In this document: piece by piece, positions 1-5,366 of the stretch | Layout: each line of letters starts with the position of its first letter | Numbering within the stretch: position 1 is the stretch's first letter | From: Desulfovibrio sp. | GTDB taxonomy: Bacteria; Desulfobacterota; Desulfovibrionia; Desulfovibrionales; Desulfovibrionaceae | Direction: 5' to 3' | DNA length: 7,718 bases | Assembly: GCA_003525525.1 (NCBI GenBank) | Contig: DQED01000212.1 | Location: 1 to 7,718, forward strand | Made by a program: the position numbers and the translations under genes | The notes under the pieces: generated by a model | Seen by the model: only the letters and a program-made list of their open reading frames with translations | What the model was told of the DNA's origin: nothing | Database searches by the model: none

Positions 1-922
1 CGGACGTCGCAGGGGCCGGCGCGGCGGGCGTTTGCGGTGTCACGGCGCTCGGCAGGCTCACTTCCTCGGCGGCGGACAGGCGGCTCAGGTTCTCCTGGGC
101 CACGGCGTAGAACTTCGGGTTGGCGGCGATGGCGCGCTCGAAATACTCCTGCGCCTTGGCCTTGTTGCCGGCTTCCATGTAGCACACGCCGAGGTTGTTC
201 AGGGCCGTGGCCTCCGAGCCGACGCCGGCAAAAGCCGCGTAGGCGTCGTCGTAGTGGCCCAGCCGGCACAGGGCGAGCCCCAGGTTGTTGGCGATCTTGG
301 CGGATTTCTTCACCGCGCCGGCCTTGCGGAAGGCGGCCACGGCGTCCTCGGTGCGGCCGGTGAGCAGCAGGGCCAGGCCGCGGTTGTTCTCCACGTCCGG
401 GTCGAAGGACACGGCCAGGGAGCGGTCGTAGACGGCCAGGGCGGCTTCGGGACGCCCCTCGCGGGCCTCGATCGCCCCGAGCAGCGCCGCGGCCCGGGAC
501 AGGCCCGGATCGCGCTCCAGGGCCTTGGCCAGAACGGCGGCGGCTTCGCTTCTGTTGCCGCCGAGATAGAGGGCAAATCCCAGGCCCTGCAGGGCCGGGG
601 CGAATTTGGAATCGCTTTTGAGGGCTTCCTTGTAGGCCAGGGCGGCCTTGGGATACTCGCCCATGCCCAGGTACAGGTCGCCCATGCGGGTATGCACCTG
701 TGCGGGGGCGGCCCCGGCAGCAAGCGCCTCCAGATAGAGCCGGCCGGCGTCCTGGGGCTGGCCATGGGCCAGGGCGGCGTCGCCGGCGGCCAGGGCGGCG
801 GCACCCTGCCCCGTCCCCAGGCCCGATTTGCCCTTGGCTCCCGAACCGCCGCAAGCGGCAAGCCCAAACAGGCAAACGGCCAGCGCCAGCACCGCGCAGG
901 CCAAACGCAAACGTCCCTTCAC
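1..922 (-). CDS. tadD: TadD-like TPR lipoprotein (3' end cut by window edge)
   Basis: About 307 residues are visible and the C-terminus runs off the left edge. The N-terminus is a lipoprotein signal: basic start (MKGRLR), hydrophobic core, then lipobox LAAC with the lipidated Cys at residue 24, followed by Gly-Gly, which fits outer-membrane sorting. From about residue 74 to 272 there are roughly six tetratricopeptide units with typical motifs such as YLGMGEYPKAALAYKEAL, NNLGLALCRLGHYDDAYAAF and NNLGVCYMEAGNKAKAQEYF. A Pro/Ala-rich tail begins near 290. TadD is a TPR lipoprotein needed for Tad pilus assembly, thought to help the secretin or pilus base at the outer membrane; the neighbours here support that role. 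I chose the GTG at 922 because GGGAGG lies 6 nt upstream; an in-frame ATG at 937 would add five residues but has no good ribosome site. It is transcribed away from tadE. A generic TPR lipoprotein is the only real alternative. Confidence 0.85.
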   Translation of the reverse strand, partial: MKGRLRLACAVLALAVCLFGLAACGGSGAKGKSGLGTGQGAAALAAGDAALAHGQPQDAGRLYLEALAAGAAPAQVHTRMGDLYLGMGEYPKAALAYKEALKSDSKFAPALQGLGFALYLGGNRSEAAAVLAKALERDPGLSRAAALLGAIEAREGRPEAALAVYDRSLAVSFDPDVENNRGLALLLTGRTEDAVAAFRKAGAVKKSAKIANNLGLALCRLGHYDDAYAAFAGVGSEATALNNLGVCYMEAGNKAKAQEYFERAIAANPKFYAVAQENLSRLSAAEEVSLPSAVTPQTPAAPAPATS

Positions 923-925
923 GCG

Positions 926-934
926 CTCCCTCCC
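926..934 (-). promoter_or_regulatory. Ribosome binding site that sets the tadD GTG start
   Basis: The minus strand reads GGGGAGGGAG just before GTG at 922. GGGAGG (934-929) is 6 nt from the GTG, an ideal spacing, while it lies inside the coding sequence if the upstream ATG (937) is used. This favours GTG as the start. Confidence 0.6.
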
Positions 935-949
935 CATGTCCTGCCGCAA

Positions 950-978
950 GCCATAGCAGAGCCCGCGCGGGGGGTAAA
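950..978 (-). promoter_or_regulatory. Candidate sigma-70-type promoter for tadD (weak)
   Basis: The minus strand has TTTACC (978-973) and TATGGC (955-950) separated by exactly 17 nt, with TGC directly before the -10 box (extended -10). Each hexamer matches the consensus only partly (4/6 and 3/6). The implied start of transcription near 943 leaves a short leader before the GTG at 922. In GC-rich DNA such matches arise by chance, so this is only a candidate. Confidence 0.3.
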
Positions 979-1021
979 CACGCATCCGCGTCGCCATCGC
1001 GCCGCGCGGGCCCGGCTCTGC
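956..1021. repeat. Imperfect inverted repeat in the tadD-tadE intergenic region
   Basis: GCCCGCGCGG at 961-970 is repeated perfectly inverted as CCGCGCGGGC at 1002-1011. Outside it, GCAGAGC (956-962) matches GCTCTGC (1015-1021) in inverted form after a few unpaired bases. The spacer between the arms is 31 nt. It overlaps the candidate tadD promoter, so it could be an operator or form a hairpin near the transcript start. No T-run follows either arm, so it is not an intrinsic terminator. Confidence 0.55.
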
Positions 1022-1087
1022 GCGGCCGATCCCCAAACCGTGGTCCGGAAGGCGTACCTCCTTCCACGATTCATGGAACCAGCTGCG

Positions 1088-1101
1088 CCGCCACGTGGCG
1101 G
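1088..1101. promoter_or_regulatory. Perfect 14-bp palindrome, candidate activator site upstream of tadE
   Basis: CCGCCACGTGGCGG is a perfect 14-bp palindrome. Its centre lies about 102 bp upstream of the start of transcription predicted from the sigma-54-like promoter at 1170-1186. NtrC-family enhancer-binding proteins usually bind dyads roughly 80-150 bp upstream of sigma-54 promoters, so the position fits. That it is such a site is inference. Confidence 0.45.
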
Positions 1102-1169
1102 GCGGCTACGGAAATCCTGCGCCGACGGCCTGTTACGCTTCGGGAATCGACGTCGCCCCGCGACTTTTC

Positions 1170-1186
1170 TTGGCATGATTCTTCCA
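1170..1186 (+). promoter_or_regulatory. Sigma-54-like -24/-12 promoter for the tadE operon
   Basis: TTGGCATGATTCTTCCA matches the sigma-54 (RpoN) consensus YTGGCACG-N4-TTGCW. It has the GG of the -24 element (1172-1173), exact 12-nt spacing to the -12 dinucleotide, and two mismatches: C to T after TGGCA, and GC replaced by CC at -12. The second affects a highly conserved base, which lowers certainty. Transcription would start near 1197 and leave a leader of about 44 nt before the tadE ATG at 1241. Confidence 0.5.
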
Positions 1187-1207
1187 AATTAGGGGGAAAC
1201 CCCCGGC

Positions 1208-1231
1208 CTCCCGGGAATGTCCCCAAGGGAG
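1208..1231 (+). promoter_or_regulatory. Leader hairpin enclosing the tadE ribosome binding site
   Basis: CTCCCGGGA (1208-1216) can pair with TCCC (1220-1223) plus GGGAG (1227-1231), giving 9 base pairs with a 3-nt loop and a 3-nt bulge (1224-1226). The GGGAG strand is the tadE Shine-Dalgarno, so folding would block initiation. It lies inside the leader predicted from the sigma-54-like promoter. Folding is inferred from complementarity only. Confidence 0.4.
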
Positions 1232-1240
1232 ACGGACGCC

Positions 1241-1672
1241 ATGCAACGCAAAAAAACAGACGCTCGCGGCAGCGCGGCCGTGGAAATGGCCATCGGGATG
1301 CTGTTCCTCGTCCCGTTGCTTTTGATCCTGGTCGAAGCGACCACGGCGATCACGGAATACGCGCAACTGCAAAACGCAGCCATGGAAGGGGCGCGGATGC
1401 TCGCGCGGCAAAACGGCGACGCCTCGGGCGTGGAAAACTTCATCAAGAACAGCATCCTCCGCGACGCCTCGGGCAACTCCGTACTGCGCGGCGCAGGCCC
1501 AACGGTTGCGATCAGCCCCCGCGACAACGACAACAACGTAACAGTGCAGGTCAACCATGCCTACTCCCCCCTTTTCACCACGCAGTCCGGCGAGGCGAGC
1601 TCGTTCACCTTTGGCAAGGATCCGCTCGTTATTTCCGCGCGTTCGACCATGGCCCTGCCTGAGGCGAACTAG
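1241..1672 (+). CDS. tadE: TadE-like minor pseudopilin
   Basis: This 143-residue protein has the class IVb pseudopilin N-terminus of the TadE family: a short basic leader (MQRKKTDARG), then SAAVEMAIGMLFLVPLLLIL. Prepilin peptidase (TadV/CpaA) would cleave after Gly10, leaving Glu at mature position 5, followed by a hydrophobic helix to about residue 38. The rest is a small extracytoplasmic domain without cysteines. TadE-type pseudopilins are processed like the major pilin and are needed for pilus assembly, probably at the base or tip. The ATG at 1241 is chosen because AAGGGAG lies 9 nt upstream (1225-1231) and the N-terminus matches the family; an in-frame ATG at 1217 would put this Shine-Dalgarno inside the gene. 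It is first in the plus-strand operon and its end overlaps the reading frame of the vWA gene. Confidence 0.88.
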   Translation: MQRKKTDARGSAAVEMAIGMLFLVPLLLILVEATTAITEYAQLQNAAMEGARMLARQNGDASGVENFIKNSILRDASGNSVLRGAGPTVAISPRDNDNNVTVQVNHAYSPLFTTQSGEASSFTFGKDPLVISARSTMALPEAN

Positions 1673-3059
1673 CGGCGACGCGCGCGGCGCGGCGAGCGTG
1701 CTGCTGGCCGCGACCCTGGTCGGGGCCATCGCCGCGGCCGGCGTGGCCATGGACCTCGGCCGGGTGTACGTGGCGCGCAACAAGCTGCAAAACGCCGTGG
1801 ACGCGGCGGCGCTGGCCGGCAGCCTGCACCTGGCCGACGACCCCGACGTGAACAACGGCGCGGTGGAGACGGCGGTCAAAGCCAACCTGGAACAGAACGA
1901 CCCCGACGCCGTCAACGTGGCGGTGGCCTCGGGCGGCGCGACGCGCAGCGTGTGCGTCGACGCCGACGCCGTGGTGGACATGACCCTGACCAAGGTCGTG
2001 GGCGTGGACGCGCAGACGGTCTCGGCCGAGGCCTGCGCCGGCTACAACGACATCGAGCTGGTCATGGTCCTCGACGCCACGGGCAGCATGAAGGGCACGC
2101 CCATCGCCAACGTCAAGGAGGCGGCCACCAACCTGGTCGAGCTGATCATGCCCTCGGACAACGCCGCCAACACCCGGTCCAAGATCGGGCTCGTGCCCTT
2201 CCAGGGCAAGGTGCGCATCGACGGCAAGGACCCGGTCGCGGCGGAACAGAACCCCGACGGCGTGGGTACGGGCTGCCGCAACGCCGACGGCTCCCTCAAC
2301 GACGGCAAGCTCAAGACCGAATACAGCGACACCCGCTCGCGCAGTTCCATCTTCTACGGCTACACCATAAGCGGCGTAAGCACCTCCCAGGACAAGACCT
2401 GCTCCGGCATGTCGCCCATCCGCGCCCTGTCCTCGGACAAAAGGACCATCCTCGACAACATCGCCGCGATCAACGCCGGCGCGGTCACCTCCGGCACCCT
2501 CATTTCCGAGGGCATCAAGTGGGGGCACAGGGTGCTCTCGCCCGAAGCGCCCTACACCGAAGGCAACACGGACAAGAAGGTGCGCAAGATCATGATCCTG
2601 CTCACCGACGGCGACACCGAGGACGGACGCTGCGGCGGCAACTACGCCTCGGGCTCCAAGACCATCAACACCTATTGGACCAACGCTTATTTCGGCATGG
2701 GGCTCAAGCCCACGACGTCGACCTCGCCCTACGCGACCCTGTCCACGGCCGCGGCCACGCTCGCGCAGATCCCGAGCTGCGTGGACGGCGGCCTGCTCAA
2801 CCAGTACGTCCTCGACGAGGCCAACGCCGCGAAAAACGACGCCAACTACCCGGTGGAAATCTTCACCATCCGCTTCGGCGATTCGGACTCCACGGACAAG
2901 AGCCTCATGCAGCAGATCGCTTCGTCCAAGGCCGGCACGACCGACCATTACTACGACGCGCCCAACGACTCGGACATCCAGGCGATGTTCAAGAAGATCG
3001 GCCAGCAGCTCGGCCAGCGCCTCATGACCAAGAAGGAAGCGACCACGGGCACGCCGTGA
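1557..3059 (+). CDS. tadG: TadG-like protein with von Willebrand A domain
   Basis: Numbering uses the ATG at 1557 (500 residues). A transmembrane helix (about 46-65, VLLAATLVGAIAAAGVAMDL) is followed by the TadE/TadG-like motif RNKLQNAVDAAALAGS. From about 166 to the end lies a vWA domain with the metal-ion-dependent adhesion site: DATGS (D173, T175, S177), Thr near 311-314, and Asp351 in LLTDGD. Six cysteines (133, 160, 240, 282, 359, 408) in the exported part could form disulfides. The sequence before the helix is RG-AASVL, so position 5 is Leu rather than Glu, and pseudopilin processing is unlikely. TadG proteins are anchored components of Tad systems; the vWA domain suggests adhesion or protein binding. 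The start is unresolved: ATG 1557 overlaps tadE by 116 nt and gives an odd Arg/Pro-rich leader; TTG 1611 and CTG 1659 (giving MRRTSGDARG) are alternatives, and CTG gives the most family-like start. Confidence 0.85.
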   Translation: MPTPPFSPRSPARRARSPLARIRSLFPRVRPWPCLRRTSGDARGAASVLLAATLVGAIAAAGVAMDLGRVYVARNKLQNAVDAAALAGSLHLADDPDVNNGAVETAVKANLEQNDPDAVNVAVASGGATRSVCVDADAVVDMTLTKVVGVDAQTVSAEACAGYNDIELVMVLDATGSMKGTPIANVKEAATNLVELIMPSDNAANTRSKIGLVPFQGKVRIDGKDPVAAEQNPDGVGTGCRNADGSLNDGKLKTEYSDTRSRSSIFYGYTISGVSTSQDKTCSGMSPIRALSSDKRTILDNIAAINAGAVTSGTLISEGIKWGHRVLSPEAPYTEGNTDKKVRKIMILLTDGDTEDGRCGGNYASGSKTINTYWTNAYFGMGLKPTTSTSPYATLSTAAATLAQIPSCVDGGLLNQYVLDEANAAKNDANYPVEIFTIRFGDSDSTDKSLMQQIASSKAGTTDHYYDAPNDSDIQAMFKKIGQQLGQRLMTKKEATTGTP

Positions 3060-3079
3060 GGTCGCGCAAGGGAAACGCC

Positions 3080-3580
3080 ATGTCGGGAATGCGCCACACA
3101 GCGCCGCCGCAGCCGCAATCGCGCCACCGGGAACGCGGGGTCACCGCCGTGGAAATGGCGCTCCTGCTGCCTGCCTTCGTGCTGCTGCTTTTCGGCATCA
3201 TCGAGGTGGCCAACATCCTGCGCCTGCAGATGACGCTCGACAGCGCCGTGGCCGTGATGGCGCGCACGGTGTCCCAGGACACCACCATCACCGGCGAATC
3301 CGGCGCCCAGAGCTACTTCAACAGCCACCTGGACAAGCTCGTGCCCTCGGTGCAGCAGAACAAGGACCAGCAGGGCGCCTCCAAGCCTCCGGCGCTCACC
3401 ATGTCGCCGGCAAGCAAGCCGGCCTGCGAGGAAACGCCGTGCACGCCGTTTCTGATCACCATCAACTACACGTATCAGCCCCTGTCGCCGATCATGACGC
3501 CGTTTTTCGAAGGGCTGACCCTTTCCGCCTCGGCCAAGCGGACCTCGGAGCCCGACTCGGGCACGAGCCTGGCCAACTGA
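3080..3580 (+). CDS. Second TadE/TadF-like minor pseudopilin
   Basis: This 166-residue protein carries a clear pseudopilin signal: a polar leader ending RERG, predicted prepilin-peptidase cleavage after Gly20, then VTAVEMALLLPAFVLLLFGI with Glu at mature position 5 and a hydrophobic helix to about residue 47. The following LQMTLDSAVAVMARTVSQ is typical of TadE-family proteins. The exported domain holds a close cysteine pair (C116, C121) that may form a small disulfide loop; the first pseudopilin of the operon has no cysteine. ATG 3080 has AAGGGA 6 nt upstream, and the gap to the vWA stop is only 20 nt, so the genes are co-transcribed. In Aggregatibacter the equivalent pair is called TadE and TadF; which name fits this copy cannot be settled here, so no symbol is given. 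Its role is presumably as a minor pilin at the pilus tip or in initiation. Confidence 0.87.
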   Translation: MSGMRHTAPPQPQSRHRERGVTAVEMALLLPAFVLLLFGIIEVANILRLQMTLDSAVAVMARTVSQDTTITGESGAQSYFNSHLDKLVPSVQQNKDQQGASKPPALTMSPASKPACEETPCTPFLITINYTYQPLSPIMTPFFEGLTLSASAKRTSEPDSGTSLAN

Positions 3581-3612
3581 CGCCGGGAAAAAGCCCCGGA
3601 AGGAGCAGGATC

Positions 3613-3945
3613 ATGAAAAGAAGCGCCGGCATCCTCGCCGCGTGGGCCCTGTGCCTGGCCGTGGCGGCCCCGACGGGCGCGTTCGCCGCCGGAAAGCCCG
3701 AGGTCATGGCCTTCTACCAGGCGTACCTCGGCATGGTCAGCGCCAGCGACTACGTGACGCTCTCGCGCGACCAGCCGAAAACCTGGGACGCCAAGTTCGA
3801 CGCCGCCGCGCAAAACGCGGGATTCGAGGATGCGGCCGCGGCCCTGGCCGCCGGCGACGCCTACGCCGCGGACAGCGACGTGGCGGCGCTGCGCAAGGCC
3901 GTGGCGGACAAGATCCTCGAACAGTACAAGCCCTATCAGGAATAA
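3613..3945 (+). CDS. Small exported protein of unknown function, last gene of tadE operon
   Basis: I do not recognise this 110-residue protein. It has a clear Sec signal peptide: MKRS, a hydrophobic core, and a signal peptidase I site AFA-AG after residue 25. The mature part (about 85 residues) has no further membrane segment and no cysteine. It is rich in Ala and Asp and looks mostly helical (FDAAAQNAGFEDAAAALAAG, AALRKAVADKILEQY), ending in KPYQE. ATG 3613 has AAGGAG 7 nt upstream (3600-3605), and the gap from the pseudopilin stop is 32 nt, so it belongs to the same operon. Soluble periplasmic location and position after the pilins suggest a helper of pilus assembly or pilin folding, but this is inference from context. 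The clean signal peptide, strong ribosome site and following terminator make it a real gene. Confidence 0.8.
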   Translation: MKRSAGILAAWALCLAVAAPTGAFAAGKPEVMAFYQAYLGMVSASDYVTLSRDQPKTWDAKFDAAAQNAGFEDAAAALAAGDAYAADSDVAALRKAVADKILEQYKPYQE

Positions 3946-3965
3946 CCCGCCGTCCCCCCGGCGGG
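3946..3965 (+). other. GC-rich hairpin just after the operon's last stop codon
   Basis: CCCGCCG (3946-3952) pairs perfectly with CGGCGGG (3959-3965) around a 6-nt C-rich loop, starting at the base right after the TAA at 3943-3945. No T-run follows, so it is not a terminator by itself. It may protect the 3' end or assist the terminator that begins 10 nt further on. Confidence 0.5.
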
Positions 3966-3974
3966 AGTCCGCGG

Positions 3975-4012
3975 CAAGGATGCCCGACGCGCAGTCGGGC
4001 ATCCTTGTTTTT
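3975..4012 (+). terminator. Strong intrinsic terminator of the tadE operon
   Basis: CAAGGATGCCCGAC (3975-3988) pairs perfectly over 14 bp with GTCGGGCATCCTTG (3994-4007) around a 5-nt loop (GCGCA), followed by five T residues (4008-4012). This is a textbook Rho-independent terminator for the plus strand. Read from the minus strand the stem is the same but no T-run follows, so it should be weak for the converging tadABC transcript. Confidence 0.92.
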
Positions 4013-4023
4013 GCCGGACGCGA

Positions 4024-4401
4024 TCAGAAGAGCCCGCGCAGCGCCGCGACGAGCCCCGGCAGACGCCCCATGGCGAGGACCAGGGCCAGGGCCGCGAGCA
4101 GCGCGAAGCCGATCAGCCGAAGCGCCAGCCGCCGGGCCAGGAACGCGGCGAAGAAGCTCCCCCCGGACCCGCGCGACGGGGCGGGAATGATGTTTTCCGC
4201 GCGCAGGAGCCGGTAGATGCCGGCCACGGCGAGCAGACACACGACAAGGGCGAGCAGGTTGTCCGTGCTGCGAAAGAAATCCGCGAACCCATGCGCCGCG
4301 CTTCCCGCGCCGGCGGCCGCGCCGGACAGGGCGTCCAGGGCCTGTCCCTGCCGCTTGGAAAGCTCCCCCACGGAGCGCGCCACATCGTCCGCGCCGGGCA
4401 T
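4024..4401 (-). CDS. Small two-helix membrane protein of unknown function after tadC
   Basis: I do not recognise this 125-residue protein. It begins MPGADDVARSVGELSKRQGQ with a polar, probably amphipathic stretch to about residue 45, then a membrane helix (about 47-65, NLLALVVCLLAVAGIYRLL). A polar loop with PSRGSGG follows (about 66-84), then a second membrane helix (about 93-113, LRLIGFALLAALALVLAMG) and a short tail ending RGLF. The ATG at 4401 is preceded by a perfect TAAGGAG, 7 nt away, whose TAA is the tadC stop codon, so translation is probably coupled to tadC. The frame stays open far upstream through tadC only because of GC composition; the ribosome site and protein character place the start at 4401. 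Position suggests an inner-membrane accessory of the TadABC motor, but no function can be assigned from sequence. Confidence 0.78.
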   Translation of the reverse strand: MPGADDVARSVGELSKRQGQALDALSGAAAGAGSAAHGFADFFRSTDNLLALVVCLLAVAGIYRLLRAENIIPAPSRGSGGSFFAAFLARRLALRLIGFALLAALALVLAMGRLPGLVAALRGLF

Positions 4402-4412
4402 ACCGCGACTCC

Positions 4413-5357
4413 TTACTTGTTGAGCCCGCCGAACATCTTCATGAGGCTGATGCCCGCCGGCCCGAGAATCACGATGAGCAGCGTCGGGAAGATGAAGAAG
4501 ATCAGCGGAAAGAGCAGTTTGACCGGCAGCTTGGCCGCAAGCTCCTCGGCCAGCTGAAAGCGCTTGGTGCGCATGGAATCGGCGTAGACGCGCAGGGTCT
4601 GGGCGATCGAGGTGCCGAACATGTCGGTCTGGATGAGCATGGCGACAAGGCTGCCCAGGTCCTCGAGCCCCACCCGGGTCGAAAGATTCTTGAGCGCCTC
4701 GCGGCGGGACTTGCCGGCGCGCAGCTCGAGCGTGAGCAGGCGCAGCTCGGAGCTTAGGATCGGCTCCTTGTGGGCCAGCTCCATGCAGACGCGGTAGATG
4801 GCCGCGTCGAGCCCCATGCCGGCCTCCACGCAGACCACCAGCAGGTCCAGGGCGTCGGGCAGGCCGTGCTGGATGGCCTTCTGGCGTTTTTTCACCCGCA
4901 TGTCGAGCAGCATGCCCGGCAGGTAGAAGGCCCCGGCCGCACAGGCGAGGACCACGAACATCTTGTACTGCGTGGGCACGCGGCCGGAAAAGGCGGCCAA
5001 CGCCCCGAGCGTGAGCCCGACCAGGGCCGCGCCGGCCTTGAGCCCCCAGTAGATCTCCACCGCGCCGGGCTGGCGGAAGCCCGCGTGCACGAGCTGGGTG
5101 CGGGTCTTGGTCAGCTCCTTGGCTTCCCGGGGCTTGACCGACTCGCCGAAACGGGCGGCCGTGCCCCGCGCGAGCCCGAGCAGCCAGCCGAGCACGCCCG
5201 GACGCGCCGCCCCGCCCGGGCCGCCGGGATTGGCCACGGCCATGGCGCGATCGGCCATTTCCCGGCGCTGCCGGCGCTCCTCGCGCAGGATGGTCACGGC
5301 GTAGGCCGCGAAACCCACGCTTGCCGCCACGAGCAGGGAAATAAAAAGCATCTCCAT
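4413..5357 (-). CDS. tadC: TadC, inner-membrane platform protein of the Tad pilus
   Basis: This 314-residue protein belongs to the type II secretion F (GspF/TadC) family. It has an N-terminal helix (about 4-22), a basic cytoplasmic linker, two helices (about 104-123 and 132-151), a cytoplasmic helical F domain, and a final helix (about 281-299, LLFPLIFFIFPTLLIVILG). The F domain shows the hallmark LPDALDLLVVCVEAGMGLDAA (167-187) and later LEDLGSLVAMLIQTDMFGTS (231-250) followed by MRTKRFQLAEE. TadC pairs with TadB to form the platform that TadA turns to extrude pilin. ATG 5357 has AGGAGG 5 nt upstream and begins 9 nt after the tadB stop. Length and topology are normal for the family. Confidence 0.94.
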   Translation of the reverse strand: MEMLFISLLVAASVGFAAYAVTILREERRQRREMADRAMAVANPGGPGGAARPGVLGWLLGLARGTAARFGESVKPREAKELTKTRTQLVHAGFRQPGAVEIYWGLKAGAALVGLTLGALAAFSGRVPTQYKMFVVLACAAGAFYLPGMLLDMRVKKRQKAIQHGLPDALDLLVVCVEAGMGLDAAIYRVCMELAHKEPILSSELRLLTLELRAGKSRREALKNLSTRVGLEDLGSLVAMLIQTDMFGTSIAQTLRVYADSMRTKRFQLAEELAAKLPVKLLFPLIFFIFPTLLIVILGPAGISLMKMFGGLNK

Positions 5358-5366
5358 GACCGCCTC

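Larger units (their letters stand above)
923..1240. other. Divergent intergenic control region between tadD and tadE
   Basis: This is 318 nt with no convincing gene; the open frames across it are Arg-rich composition artefacts. It holds a weak sigma-70-like promoter for tadD, a long imperfect inverted repeat, a TTCCA-N7-TGGAA dyad, a perfect 14-bp palindrome, a sigma-54-like promoter facing tadE and a 5' leader hairpin over the tadE ribosome site, each listed separately. It is the only sizeable non-coding stretch in the window and must hold the promoters of both divergent units. Confidence 0.8.

Noticed and set aside
919..1176. An 85-codon minus-strand frame in the intergenic region
   Set aside because: Arg-rich, overlaps the tadD start in another frame, and shows no family-like sequence or convincing ribosome site.
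32..1192. A 386-codon plus-strand open frame opposite tadD
   Set aside because: Low-complexity Gly/Gln/Arg-rich translation; the minus strand carries obvious TPR repeats and a lipobox, and the frame runs across the intergenic region.
1192..1204. GGGGG-AAA-CCCCC inverted repeat near the predicted tadE start of transcription
   Set aside because: A 5-bp stem in GC-rich DNA is likely by chance, and the predicted start near 1197 would leave only half of it in the transcript.
1629..2948. A 439-codon minus-strand open frame opposite the vWA gene
   Set aside because: It is His/Gly/Val-rich with no domain, a typical antisense shadow of a GC-rich gene whose sense frame has a clear vWA domain.
3583..3599. 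CCGGG/CCCGG small stem before the exported-protein gene
   Set aside because: Only 5 bp, does not include the Shine-Dalgarno, and is expected by chance at this base composition.
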